DNA of 64,000 nucleotides from CAIOYC01 sp965277345. GTDB lineage: Bacteria > Pseudomonadota > Alphaproteobacteria > Caulobacterales > Caulobacteraceae. The position numbers were made by a program, and so were the translations under genes. Location of the stretch: contig CBDICI010000004.1 in the NCBI GenBank assembly GCA_965277345.1, forward strand, positions 1,550,001 to 1,614,000, in the 5' to 3' direction. Under the pieces are notes generated by a model. That model was not told the origin of the DNA. It ran no database searches and was given only the letters and a program-made list of their open reading frames with translations. How positions within the stretch are numbered: the stretch's first letter is position 1; each line of letters starts with the position of its first letter. Positions 49,958-57,825 of the stretch are shown here, in pieces.

Positions 49958-50833
49958 TCAGGCTCCGAAGGGGTATTCAGGCAGGCCGGGCGTCTCCACC
50001 CGGAAGGTGAACAGGCCGCCGGATTTAGGAAACGCGTCCAGTTCCGCCGCGCTTAGGCCCTCGCGCGCCGTGGTGACATAGGCGGTGCGGAGGTCGGCGC
50101 CGCCGAAGGCGATCATGGTGGGTTTGGGGCAGGGGATAGGGACCTCCTCCACGATCTCCACAAGGGCGTTCAGCCGCGCCACCCGTCCGCCGGCGAACAG
50201 GGCCGTCCAGTAGTCGCCCTCGCGGTCGAAGCTGCCGCCGTCCGGCCGACCGTTCCCCTCCGGCCACTGATGCAGCACGCGGCGATGGGCGAGGGCGCCG
50301 CCGGCCCCGTCGTGATCGAAGGCATAGAGCACATGCCGCGGCGTGTCGGCCCAGGTGAAGGTGCGCCCGTCCGGCGAGAAGGCCGCGCCGTTGGAGGTCA
50401 GCGCCCCGTCGGCCAGCCGGGTCACCGTTCCGTCGGGGTCGAGGCGATAGAGTGCGCCCAGCGACCGCTGTTTCGCCAGGTCGATGGTCCCGGCATAGAA
50501 CCGCCCCTGCGCATCGGTGCGACCGTCGTTGAAGCGGGTGGCGCGCCCCGCCTCCACCGCCCGCCCGTACGGGCGCACTTCGCCACCGAAGCTGTCGATC
50601 AGGCCGAACCCGTCGCGCATGGCCAAGACGAAGCCGCCGCCGGCGCGAAAGGCGAAGCAGCCCACCGGCTGGTCGAACGCGCGCGTCCGCGTGGCCCCGT
50701 CCGCCGGATCGAAGCGGTGCAGTCGCTGCTCGGAGATATCGACCCAGTAGAGCGCGCGCTCGCCCACATGCCAGCGGGGGGACTCGCCCAGCGCCGCCTT
50801 CGCGTCCAGCGCCAGCTCAACCGTTCGCGTCAT
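49958..50833 (-). CDS. SMP-30/gluconolactonase-family lactonase
   Basis: A 291-residue six-bladed propeller. Metal-binding residues are visible: Glu in LGESPRWH, Asn in TRFNDGRTD, Asn in LTSNGAAFSPDG, and Asp in NGRPDGGSFD. It opens sugar lactones to aldonic acids. It is the first gene of the minus-strand unit; its start is 36 bp from the perfect operator palindrome shared with the divergent dehydratase gene. Confidence 0.88.
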   Translation of the reverse strand: MTRTVELALDAKAALGESPRWHVGERALYWVDISEQRLHRFDPADGATRTRAFDQPVGCFAFRAGGGFVLAMRDGFGLIDSFGGEVRPYGRAVEAGRATRFNDGRTDAQGRFYAGTIDLAKQRSLGALYRLDPDGTVTRLADGALTSNGAAFSPDGRTFTWADTPRHVLYAFDHDGAGGALAHRRVLHQWPEGNGRPDGGSFDREGDYWTALFAGGRVARLNALVEIVEEVPIPCPKPTMIAFGGADLRTAYVTTAREGLSAAELDAFPKSGGLFTFRVETPGLPEYPFGA

Positions 50834-50868
50834 CGCCGCTCCGTACCGGCCGCTTGCGGCGGCGCCTG

Positions 50869-50884
50869 AGTCTTATATAAGACT
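50869..50884. promoter_or_regulatory. Catabolic operator, copy 2 (perfect palindrome)
   Basis: AGTCTTATATAAGACT is a perfect 16-bp palindrome in the 58-bp divergent promoter of the lactonase and dehydratase genes. It resembles the site at 46297, so both outer transcription units of the island probably answer to the same regulator, which is not encoded in the window. Its TATATAAG core can also act as a -10 for the dehydratase gene. Confidence 0.75.
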
Positions 50885-50891
50885 ACGGGCC

Positions 50892-52643
50892 ATGTCCAAG
50901 CCCCTCGGCCCCCCCTCCACGCAGGATCGCGACCCCGGCCGCCTGCGCAGCCATCGCTGGTTCGGGGTGTCGGGAATGCGCGCCTTCGCCCACCGCTCGC
51001 GCATGATGCAGGTGGGCTGGCCGCTGGATGCCTTTTTGGGTCGGCCGGTGATCGCCATCCTCAACACCTGGTCGGACCTGTCCACCTGTCATTCGCACCT
51101 GCGCGCCCGGGCGGAGATGATCAAGCAGGCCATCCTGCGCGCCGGGGGGTTCCCGGCGGAGCTGCCGGCCCTGTCGCTGGGCGAGGTGATGGTCAAGCCC
51201 ACCACCATGTTCTACCGCAACCTCCTGGCCATGGAGGCGGAGGAGTTGTTGCGCTCCCATCCCGTGGACGGCGCGATCCTGATCGGCGGCTGCGACAAGA
51301 CCACGCCCGGCCTGATCATGGGCGCCACCTCCATGGGCCTGCCGTTCCTGTATGTGCCGGCGGGGCCGACCCTGAACGGCGCCTGGCGGGGTGAGAAGAT
51401 CGGCACGGGCACCCATACCCGGAAATACTTCGACGCGCTCCGGGCCGGGGAGATCGGCGAGGCCGACTGGGCGGAGCTGGAGCGGACCATGGTGCGCTCG
51501 GTCGGCACCTGCAACACCATGGGCACCGCCTCCACCATGACCACCCTGGCGGAGGCGCTGGGCCTTCTGCTGCCGGGCGCGGCCTCCATCCCCGCGGCGG
51601 ACTCCGCCCATGTGCGCATGGCCGAGGCGGCGGGCAGGCGCATCGTGGACATGGTGTGGGAGAACCTGACGCCCGCCCGCATCCTGACCAGGGCCAGCTT
51701 CGACAACGCCGTCGTCGCCCACCACGCCATCGGCGGCTCCACCAATGCGGTGATCCACCTGATCGCCATGGCGGGCCGGGCAGGGGTGGCCCTCACCCTG
51801 GACGACTTCGAGCGGCCGGAACTCCGCGCGCCCCTGATCGCCGACCTGATGCCGGCGGGCCGCCACCTTATGGAGGATCTGCACTTCGCCGGGGGCACGC
51901 GCGGGCTGCTGTCGCGCCTGCTGCCCTATCTGCAGCCCGACGTCCTCACGGTCACCGGCCGGACGCTGGGCGATAACCTCGCCGATGCGCCGATCTACGA
52001 CGAGGCCGTGATCCGCCCATTGGACAATCCGGTGACCGCCGAGCCCGGCCTTGCGGTGCTCTACGGCAACCTCGCCCCCGGCGGCGCGGTGATCAAGCCG
52101 AGCGCGGCGGAGCCCCGCCTGCTCACCCACCGCGGCCCCGCCGTGGTGTTCGAGACCTATGCCGACATGGCCGCGCGTATCGATGACGAGGCGCTGGAGG
52201 TCACGGCGGACAGCATCCTGGTGTTGAAGTCGGCCGGCCCGGTGGGCGGCCCCGGGATGCCCGAATGGGGCGGCCTGCCCATCCCGCGCAAGCTGCTGCG
52301 CCAGGGCGTGCGCGACATGGTCCGTATCTCCGACGCGCGGATGAGCGGCACCCACTACGGCGCCTGCGTGCTGCATGTGGCCCCGGAGTCGGCCATCGGC
52401 GGTCCGCTCGCCCTGGTGCGGACCGGCGACGAAATCAGCCTCGACACCCCCGGTCGCCGCATCGACCTCCGGGTGGACGAGACCATCCTTGCCGCGCGCC
52501 GCGCCGCCTGGGTGCGCCCCGAGCCGAAGTTCGCGCGCGGCTATGGCGCCCTGCACGCCCGCCACATCGGCCAGGCGCCGCAGGGCTGCGACTTCGACTT
52601 CCTCACCGGAACCGCGCCCACGCCCGAACCGGACATTTATTGA
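50892..52643 (+). CDS. IlvD/EDD-family sugar-acid dehydratase
   Basis: 583 residues. The three Fe-S cysteines are in order: Cys66 (DLSTCHSHL), Cys134 (GGCDKTTPG) and Cys207 (SVGTCNTMGTAS). GGSTNAVIHL, DARMSGTHYG and the rest fit the sugar-acid branch (arabonate, xylonate or similar dehydratases) rather than dihydroxyacid dehydratase of isoleucine synthesis. It converts an aldonic acid to a 2-keto-3-deoxy acid. It is followed 14 bp later by the aldolase gene. The start is only 7 bp from the operator, so the leader is very short. Confidence 0.9.
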   Translation: MSKPLGPPSTQDRDPGRLRSHRWFGVSGMRAFAHRSRMMQVGWPLDAFLGRPVIAILNTWSDLSTCHSHLRARAEMIKQAILRAGGFPAELPALSLGEVMVKPTTMFYRNLLAMEAEELLRSHPVDGAILIGGCDKTTPGLIMGATSMGLPFLYVPAGPTLNGAWRGEKIGTGTHTRKYFDALRAGEIGEADWAELERTMVRSVGTCNTMGTASTMTTLAEALGLLLPGAASIPAADSAHVRMAEAAGRRIVDMVWENLTPARILTRASFDNAVVAHHAIGGSTNAVIHLIAMAGRAGVALTLDDFERPELRAPLIADLMPAGRHLMEDLHFAGGTRGLLSRLLPYLQPDVLTVTGRTLGDNLADAPIYDEAVIRPLDNPVTAEPGLAVLYGNLAPGGAVIKPSAAEPRLLTHRGPAVVFETYADMAARIDDEALEVTADSILVLKSAGPVGGPGMPEWGGLPIPRKLLRQGVRDMVRISDARMSGTHYGACVLHVAPESAIGGPLALVRTGDEISLDTPGRRIDLRVDETILAARRAAWVRPEPKFARGYGALHARHIGQAPQGCDFDFLTGTAPTPEPDIY

Positions 52644-52657
52644 GATCGGACCCGCCC

Positions 52658-53434
52658 ATGCAGACCCCCGCCAACCGCTTCAAGGCCGCCCTCGCCGAGG
52701 GCCGGACGCTGCAGGGCGCCTGGTCCATGTGCGGCTCGCCCACGGTGGTGGAGGCGCTGGGCTTCGTCGGCGCCGACTATGTGGTGATCGATCTGGAGCA
52801 CTCGCCCACCCCCATCCACGGCGTCCTGCCCTTGCTGCACGCCGCCGAGGCGTCGGGGACCATGGCGGTGGTGCGGATGTCCGACCACAGCCGCACCTCC
52901 ATCAAGCACGCGCTGGACCTTGGAGCCAACACGCTGATGTTCCCCTTCGTGGAGAGCGCCGGGGAGGCGGAGGCCATTGTCGACGCCTGTCTCTATCCGC
53001 CGCACGGACGCCGCGGCGTCTCCAGGATGCACCGCGCCAGCCGCTATGTCGCCTACGAGGACTATGGCGAGCGGGCGGTGGACGACGTGCTCATCATCCC
53101 GCAACTGGAATCCGAAGCGGCGATCCGGAACACCGAGGCGATCGCCGGCGCGAAGGGGGTGGGCGCCGTGTTCGTGGGGCCGGGCGACCTCGCCGCCTCC
53201 CTCGGCCTGATGGGCCAGCTTGGCCACGAGCGGGTGCGCGCTTTGATGGCCGAGGCCGCCCGGCGCGCCGGCGCGGTCGGCAAGCCCTGCGGCACGGTGA
53301 TGGGCGATGCCGAGAGCGCCGTCTGGGCGATGGACGCGGGCTACCGGTTCGTCTCCGTCTCCAACGACCTCGCCGCCCTGCTCGGCGCGGCCCGCGCCCA
53401 GCAGAGCCAACTGCGCCGACTCCGCGGCGGCTAG
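52658..53434 (+). CDS. HpcH/HpaI-family aldolase
   Basis: 258 residues from the ATG at 52658. It is a class II metal-dependent aldolase of the HpaI type: GAWSMCGSPTVVEALGF, VIDLEHSP (His48), PQLESEAAIRNTE (metal ligand Glu151) and FVGPGDLAASLG (metal ligand Asp177). It cleaves 2-keto-3-deoxy sugar acids to pyruvate plus an aldehyde. It follows the dehydratase on the same strand and should be the last step of the proposed pathway. Confidence 0.9.
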   Translation: MQTPANRFKAALAEGRTLQGAWSMCGSPTVVEALGFVGADYVVIDLEHSPTPIHGVLPLLHAAEASGTMAVVRMSDHSRTSIKHALDLGANTLMFPFVESAGEAEAIVDACLYPPHGRRGVSRMHRASRYVAYEDYGERAVDDVLIIPQLESEAAIRNTEAIAGAKGVGAVFVGPGDLAASLGLMGQLGHERVRALMAEAARRAGAVGKPCGTVMGDAESAVWAMDAGYRFVSVSNDLAALLGAARAQQSQLRRLRGG

Positions 53435-53940
53435 ATGCCCGGAACGAGTCCGGACATAACGGGGAGGGGGATGTCGGGGGAGCTAAATCGACAACACGTC
53501 TATCCCATTCCATCAGCCTGGCTCTTCCGTAGCGCCGGGAAGGCCTTCTTATCCCCGACGCCCCTGGGCGTGCGATACTGACCCCGGGCGCGGGCTGGCC
53601 GTCACCGAGGTCTTTGACATTGCGAGGCGCGAATGGGCTGAGTTATCCCCGCTTTTCGTTGGACACCTGGACAGTCCAGCATTGTGGGAATTGTCCAGAT
53701 CCGGCGGGATCGAGGGAACGAGCGTTACCGTCCTGCACGGTCTGCACTCGAAAAGGCAGGGTGCAGGCCTGGACACGGTTGGACAGGCTTGGACTCCGGT
53801 TGGACGCGGCGGCGCGAGTTATCCAACCCCATCGCCCCGTATTCCTCACCCGCATGGCGGGGGAGGGAAGGAGCAAGGAACGGTGGCGGCCATGGACCCC
53901 CGCGCTGAATTTCGCCACATGGCCGGGGTCTGCTCCCTCC
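53435..53940. other. 506-bp gap with phased TGGAC array and TTATCC boxes
   Basis: No supported ORF. TGGAC occurs as direct copies at 53660, 53668, 53770, 53780, 53790 and 53801 and inverted at 53674 and 53693; the last four are spaced 10, 10 and 11 bp. CTGGACAGTCCAG at 53667-53679 is a perfect dyad. TTATCC boxes resembling weak DnaA boxes lie at 53549, 53643 and 53819. A hairpin ACGCCC/GGGCGT lies near 53560. Confidence 0.6.
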
Positions 53941-54483
53941 ATGCAACGCGCCGTCTCGATCGTGATCGGCCTCATGGCGCTGGCGTCGAGCGCGTCGGCC
54001 GGGCCGCCGCCCGTTCCGCCCGACGTGGTGGTGGTCCATGCGCCCAAGCCGGCGCAACTGGCCTCCACCTATCCCGCCGACGGGGCGAGCGTGCCCGGCG
54101 GGACCCTGATCGTGAAGGTGGTGTTCGATCAGGCCATGGCGGCGGACGGCTGGTCCTACACCCCGTCGGCCGCGGGCGCCTTCCCCAACTGCCTGGCCCG
54201 GCCGCGCCTGCTGGCCGACGGCAGGACCTTCGTCCTGCTGTGCAGCCTGGCGGTGGATACCCGCTATGCGCTCGAGATCAACGCCGACGCCCGGTTCGAG
54301 AGCACGGCGGGGCGGAGGCCGCCGCCCGCCGTCCTGAGCTTCCGCACCACCGACGCGCCGACGCTGGGGCTGCACGACGCCCTGCAGGCCGCCGGTCTCG
54401 GCGACGCGGACGACCCGATCATGGGATCGAACGCGGCCGCCGCATCGGTCCTGTCGCCGCCGAGGGCCAACGGCGACAAATAG
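53941..54483 (+). CDS. Secreted protein with Big_5-type Ig-like domain
   Basis: 180 residues from the ATG at 53941; the upstream open frame crosses the repeat array. It has a signal peptide (MQRAVSIVIGLMALASSASA), then one bacterial Ig-like domain of the Big_5/SbsA type (STYPADGASVPGGTLIVKVVFDQAM, LLADGRTFVLLCSL, TRYALEIN) and a C-terminal low-complexity tail. These domains mediate adhesion or assembly. Two cysteines may form a disulfide. No partner gene is obvious; the WecG/TagA-type gene lies 125 bp downstream. Confidence 0.72.
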   Translation: MQRAVSIVIGLMALASSASAGPPPVPPDVVVVHAPKPAQLASTYPADGASVPGGTLIVKVVFDQAMAADGWSYTPSAAGAFPNCLARPRLLADGRTFVLLCSLAVDTRYALEINADARFESTAGRRPPPAVLSFRTTDAPTLGLHDALQAAGLGDADDPIMGSNAAAASVLSPPRANGDK

Positions 54484-54608
54484 AACCAGGTTCGGCTCAA
54501 TATCCACACCGCGAGCCGCAAGGTAAAGCGGCGGTAACTCTATCCATCATCATTGCGGTAACCCAACTTCTGCACGGCCTATAAAGGCCGGTTGCGTATC
54601 GTGCTGGC

Positions 54609-55442
54609 ATGGATATGACCCGCATCAGGCCCCAGCGTATCCGCCTGTTCGGCGAGACCGTCGATCTGACCACGCCCGCCGAGGTGATGAGCTTCACCGC
54701 GCGCAAGGTCGCCGCCGGTCAGCGCGCCATCGTGGCCAACCACAACACCCACTCGCTGCATCTGGTCGCGCACGAGCCGGAGATGCGGTCCTTCTACGGC
54801 CGCGCCGACCTGATCGAGCTCGACAGCGTGCCGATGATCTATTGGGGCAAACTGACCCGCAAGCCGGTCAGCCGCGCGCACCGCTGCACCTATCTGGACT
54901 GGCGTGACGACTTCTGGCGTCTGGCGGCGCGGCACGGCTGGCGGGTCTACTACCTCGGCGGCGCGCCCGGCGTGGTCGAACGGGCGGCGGAGCGTCTTCG
55001 CGCGCGCTGGCCCAGCGTGGTGATCGGCGGTTGCAACGGCTATTTCGACGATACGGAGGGCTCGGCCGACAATGGTGAGATCGTCGCGGCGATCAACGCC
55101 TTCCGGCCCGATATCCTGTTCGTCGGCATGGGAATGCCGCGGCAAGAGCTGTGGATTTCGCGCCACTTCGACCGCCTGACCAGCGGCGTGGTGTTCTCCG
55201 TCGGCGCCGCCTTCGACTATGAGGCCGGGGTGCAGAAGGCCGCGCCGCGCTGGCTGTCGCGGGTGGGGCTGGAGTGGGCCTATCGGCTGGTCTCCGCCCC
55301 GCATCGGCTGGCCCGTCGCTATCTGATCGAGCCGTGGTCGCTGATGCCCGCCGCCTGGCGCGACGTCACCCGCGCCTATACCCCGCGCGTCCGCACGCCG
55401 GTGGCCGGCCCGCTGGCCGAGCGGCGCCGCACCCCGGGCTGA
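54609..55442 (+). CDS. WecG/TagA/CpsF-family glycosyltransferase
   Basis: 277 residues of the WecG/TagA family: VANHNTHSLHLV, LIELDSVPMIYWG, GMGMPRQELWISRHF and SVGAAFDYEAGVQ. Members transfer N-acetylmannosamine or similar sugars onto lipid-linked carriers for polysaccharide or wall-polymer synthesis; some act in adhesive holdfast synthesis in this group. The C-terminal part (RLARRYLIEPWSLMPA) is basic and membrane-associated. There are no other polysaccharide genes nearby, so the exact pathway cannot be named. Confidence 0.87.
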   Translation: MDMTRIRPQRIRLFGETVDLTTPAEVMSFTARKVAAGQRAIVANHNTHSLHLVAHEPEMRSFYGRADLIELDSVPMIYWGKLTRKPVSRAHRCTYLDWRDDFWRLAARHGWRVYYLGGAPGVVERAAERLRARWPSVVIGGCNGYFDDTEGSADNGEIVAAINAFRPDILFVGMGMPRQELWISRHFDRLTSGVVFSVGAAFDYEAGVQKAAPRWLSRVGLEWAYRLVSAPHRLARRYLIEPWSLMPAAWRDVTRAYTPRVRTPVAGPLAERRRTPG

Positions 55443-55449
55443 GGCTAGC

Positions 55450-56475
55450 TCAGTCGTCCCCGTACAGGACGGAGAAGGGCAGGGCGGCCGCGCCGGACTC
55501 GATGGCCGAGACCTTGACCGCCGGATAGCCGATGGTGGCCTCGCTGCTGTCGCGCCACGCCTTGGTGACGAAATCGCGCAGCCGCGCCGCCCCCTCGGCC
55601 ACCCGCTCGGCGGCGAAGGCCACGCCGCGCGGATCGCCGGGCTGAAACCCGCCCTGGCTCCACAGCGCATAGAGCGGCTCGACCCGGGCCTGGGTGGCGA
55701 CCAGATAGTCCGACATGCACTTGCCCACCGCGTCGGCGCAGACCTGGGGGGCGGGCAGCACCGCCTTCACCCTGTCATAGGTCAGGTTGGTGAAGACGAA
55801 GGCGCCCTCGAACGGGCCATGGATGTGCTCCTGGGTATAGCTGTTCGGGTTCGGGTACTCGCCCCACCCGTTGTAGTGGACCGAGGCGTGCATCGGCTGG
55901 CTGGCGTCGCCGACGAAGTGGGACCAGTAGCCGAGGTCGCGAACGATGATCAGTTCGCGCAGCTTGCGGTCGGCCACGTACCAGGCCCGCTCCTTGCCGT
56001 CGGCGGCGTGCCGTTCGCCATACAGGTCGGCGCGGTAATAGGCGAAATCCTTCACCAGCTGCTCATAACCGTCCACCAGGTTGTAGTAGAGCCAGCCGGA
56101 CTTGTGCAGGTCCGACCCGGCCGCGTGCAGCACCACGCTGTAGGCGTCGCGGTTCTTCGGCATGTCGGTGATCGGGGGGCCGCCCAGCACACGCCCGTCG
56201 TCGGTCAGGTCGATGAAGTGGCCGGGATCGAGGTCGTCATCGTGGGGCTGGCCCGCGCCCCGCGAACGGTCGGGCTCGCGGCCGAGTTCGCCGATCTGCT
56301 GCACCACCGCCGGGTCGCGCAGGAACGCGGGCAGCTCGGCGGGCAGGCTCGCGGCGGCCAGGGCGCTGATGATCCGATGGCCGGTGGAGGCCCAGGCCCC
56401 CGCCTGGCTCGCGGTGAGCATGAGGCCGACGGCGGCCATGGCGGCGGCGCGAAACAGGATGGAGCGTTGCGACAT
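55450..56475 (-). CDS. S1/P1-type nuclease
   Basis: 341 residues from the ATG at 56475. The signal peptide is cut before a mature N-terminal Trp (AGA-WASTGHRII), the usual first zinc ligand in S1/P1 nucleases. Other zinc-site residues are visible: HFIDL, HFVGDASQPMHASVHYNGWG and EHIHGPFE. The enzyme is an exported zinc nuclease or phosphodiesterase acting on single-stranded nucleic acids and 3'-nucleotides, helpful in phosphate and nucleotide scavenging. The stop is 7 bp from the convergent glycosyltransferase stop. Confidence 0.9.
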   Translation of the reverse strand: MSQRSILFRAAAMAAVGLMLTASQAGAWASTGHRIISALAAASLPAELPAFLRDPAVVQQIGELGREPDRSRGAGQPHDDDLDPGHFIDLTDDGRVLGGPPITDMPKNRDAYSVVLHAAGSDLHKSGWLYYNLVDGYEQLVKDFAYYRADLYGERHAADGKERAWYVADRKLRELIIVRDLGYWSHFVGDASQPMHASVHYNGWGEYPNPNSYTQEHIHGPFEGAFVFTNLTYDRVKAVLPAPQVCADAVGKCMSDYLVATQARVEPLYALWSQGGFQPGDPRGVAFAAERVAEGAARLRDFVTKAWRDSSEATIGYPAVKVSAIESGAAALPFSVLYGDD

Positions 56476-56555
56476 GGAACCCACTCTTCGGATGAGCGAC
56501 CTTTGCCACGGGTTTGCGTCGGCTGCATGTCGGGCGCAAGGGCGCCGCGGTCAGG

Positions 56556-57152
56556 TCAGGTCAGGGGGGCAAGGCCCAGTTCCGCGTCCACACGCGCCAC
56601 CCAGGCCTTCACCGCCGGGAACGCGCCGAGGTCGAAGCCGCCCTCGTGGGCCATGCGCGTGTAGGCCAGCAGCGAAATGTCCGCGCAGCTCAGCGCGCCA
56701 TTGACCAGATAGGGCGAGGCGGTCAGCCAGGCCTCCATCCGCGCCAGCGCCGCATCGCCCCGCTCCTTCAGTCTGGGATCGAGTTCATCGACGGGTTTGC
56801 CGAGATAGTGCATCTGGAAGCGACGGACGGCGATATAGGGCTCGTGGCTGTATTGTTCCCAGAACAGCCACTCGAACATCTTGGCCCGCCAATAGGCGTC
56901 CTCCGGGATCAGGGGCGAGCCTTCGGCCAGATGCACGATGATGGCGTTGGACTGGGCCAGCGAGCGGCCATCCTCCAGCAGCACGGTGGGGACCTGGGCG
57001 GCGGGGTTCAGCCGGCGCATCTCCTCCGAGCGCGCCTCGCCCTTCACCACGTCCACCTCGATCCACTCGAACGGGATCGAGAGATGCTCCGCCGTCCAGC
57101 GCACCTTCAGGCAGTTGCCCGAGATGGAGTCGCCGTAGAGGGTGATGGTCAT
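56556..57152 (-). CDS. Glutathione S-transferase
   Basis: A 198-residue GST. The N-terminal thioredoxin-like domain (MTITLYGDSISGNCLKVRW, NPAAQVPTVLLEDG, LAQSNAIIVHLAEG) has Ser in the first-motif position that activates glutathione. The helical C-terminal domain includes YLVNGALSCADISLLAYTR. It conjugates or transfers glutathione; the substrate is unknown. It lies upstream of the S1/P1-type nuclease gene on the same strand. Confidence 0.9.
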   Translation of the reverse strand: MTITLYGDSISGNCLKVRWTAEHLSIPFEWIEVDVVKGEARSEEMRRLNPAAQVPTVLLEDGRSLAQSNAIIVHLAEGSPLIPEDAYWRAKMFEWLFWEQYSHEPYIAVRRFQMHYLGKPVDELDPRLKERGDAALARMEAWLTASPYLVNGALSCADISLLAYTRMAHEGGFDLGAFPAVKAWVARVDAELGLAPLT

Positions 57153-57258
57153 GGACTTCGCTCCCGCCGCTGAGGAACGCTCTTAGCGGGCCGACGCCGC
57201 GCGGTTCAGCCAGAAAAACTTAGCTGCCGGTAAGGGGCCGAAGGCCTGGCGAGTAGGC

Positions 57259-57381
57259 TCAACGATCCCGGCGCGTGAGCTTGGCCTTGACCTCGGCCGC
57301 GACGCGGTGGGCGGGCTCGCGACCAATGGTTAGCATGACGCCCGAGCCGATGATGGCGCCGATCAGGAATTGGAGGCTCAT
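57259..57381 (-). CDS. Small single-pass membrane protein
   Basis: A 40-residue ORF too short for standard calling: MSLQFLIGAIIGSGVMLTIG then a basic tail, KAKLTRRDR. The N-terminal half is a Gly-rich membrane helix; the C-terminal half is charged and cytoplasmic by the positive-inside rule. AAGG lies about 9 bp upstream. It sits between the GST gene and a GlsB-type small membrane protein gene. Confidence 0.5.
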   Translation of the reverse strand: MSLQFLIGAIIGSGVMLTIGREPAHRVAAEVKAKLTRRDR

Positions 57382-57482
57382 AACCGCACCTTGAGGCTGA
57401 GAGTGAATCCCAGCCTCCAGGCTAACGGGTCAGATTCCGCCCGTCGATGCGTCAATATTGCAGCGCAGCAGCGCTGGGTCGA

Positions 57483-57740
57483 TCAGACCCGGCGGCGAAC
57501 CAGCGCGTGATAGATGAACAGCACCACCACGGCGCCGATGACGGCGACGACCATGCTGTAGATGTTGAGGCCGGTGACGCCCGAAGCGCCGAACATGTTG
57601 AACAGGAAGCCGCCCACGAAGGCGCCGATCACGCCGAGGACGATGTCCATGATGAGACCGTCGCCGCGACCGCGGTTGACGATCATGCTGCCGATCCAGC
57701 CAGCGATGAGACCCAGTACGAGCCAAGCGATAATGGACAT
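57483..57740 (-). CDS. GlsB/YeaQ/YmgE-family stress response membrane protein
   Basis: 85 residues from the ATG at 57740 with GGAGGG upstream. It has three membrane helices with the family pattern: IAWLVLGLIAGWIGSMIVN, GRGDGLIMDIVLGVIGAFVG, and a last helix ending YHALVRRRV. Members are induced by stress, often with CsbD-like and other small proteins, but the function is unknown. The upstream open frame is not coding. Confidence 0.88.
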   Translation of the reverse strand: MSIIAWLVLGLIAGWIGSMIVNRGRGDGLIMDIVLGVIGAFVGGFLFNMFGASGVTGLNIYSMVVAVIGAVVVLFIYHALVRRRV

Positions 57741-57825
57741 TTGCAACCCTCCGGTATTAGCCACCCGCCGACCTTCGGCGCTGCACCCTAAACCGGCGAC
57801 CCGGGCTAAGGTTCCGCTTGGGGGG

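Noticed and set aside
50883..52565. 560-residue minus-strand open frame
   Set aside because: Antisense shadow of the sugar-acid dehydratase gene.
46352..53434. Naming the island a sulfoquinovose (sulfo-ED) pathway
   Set aside because: The enzyme classes fit, but no sulfolactaldehyde dehydrogenase, sulfoquinovosidase or sulfonate transporter is present. Other sugars fit equally well.
53549..53827. Calling the TGGAC/TTATCC region a replication origin
   Set aside because: The TTATCC boxes match the DnaA consensus only partly, there is no AT-rich unwinding stretch, and no origin-linked genes (hemE, dnaA, parAB) are nearby.
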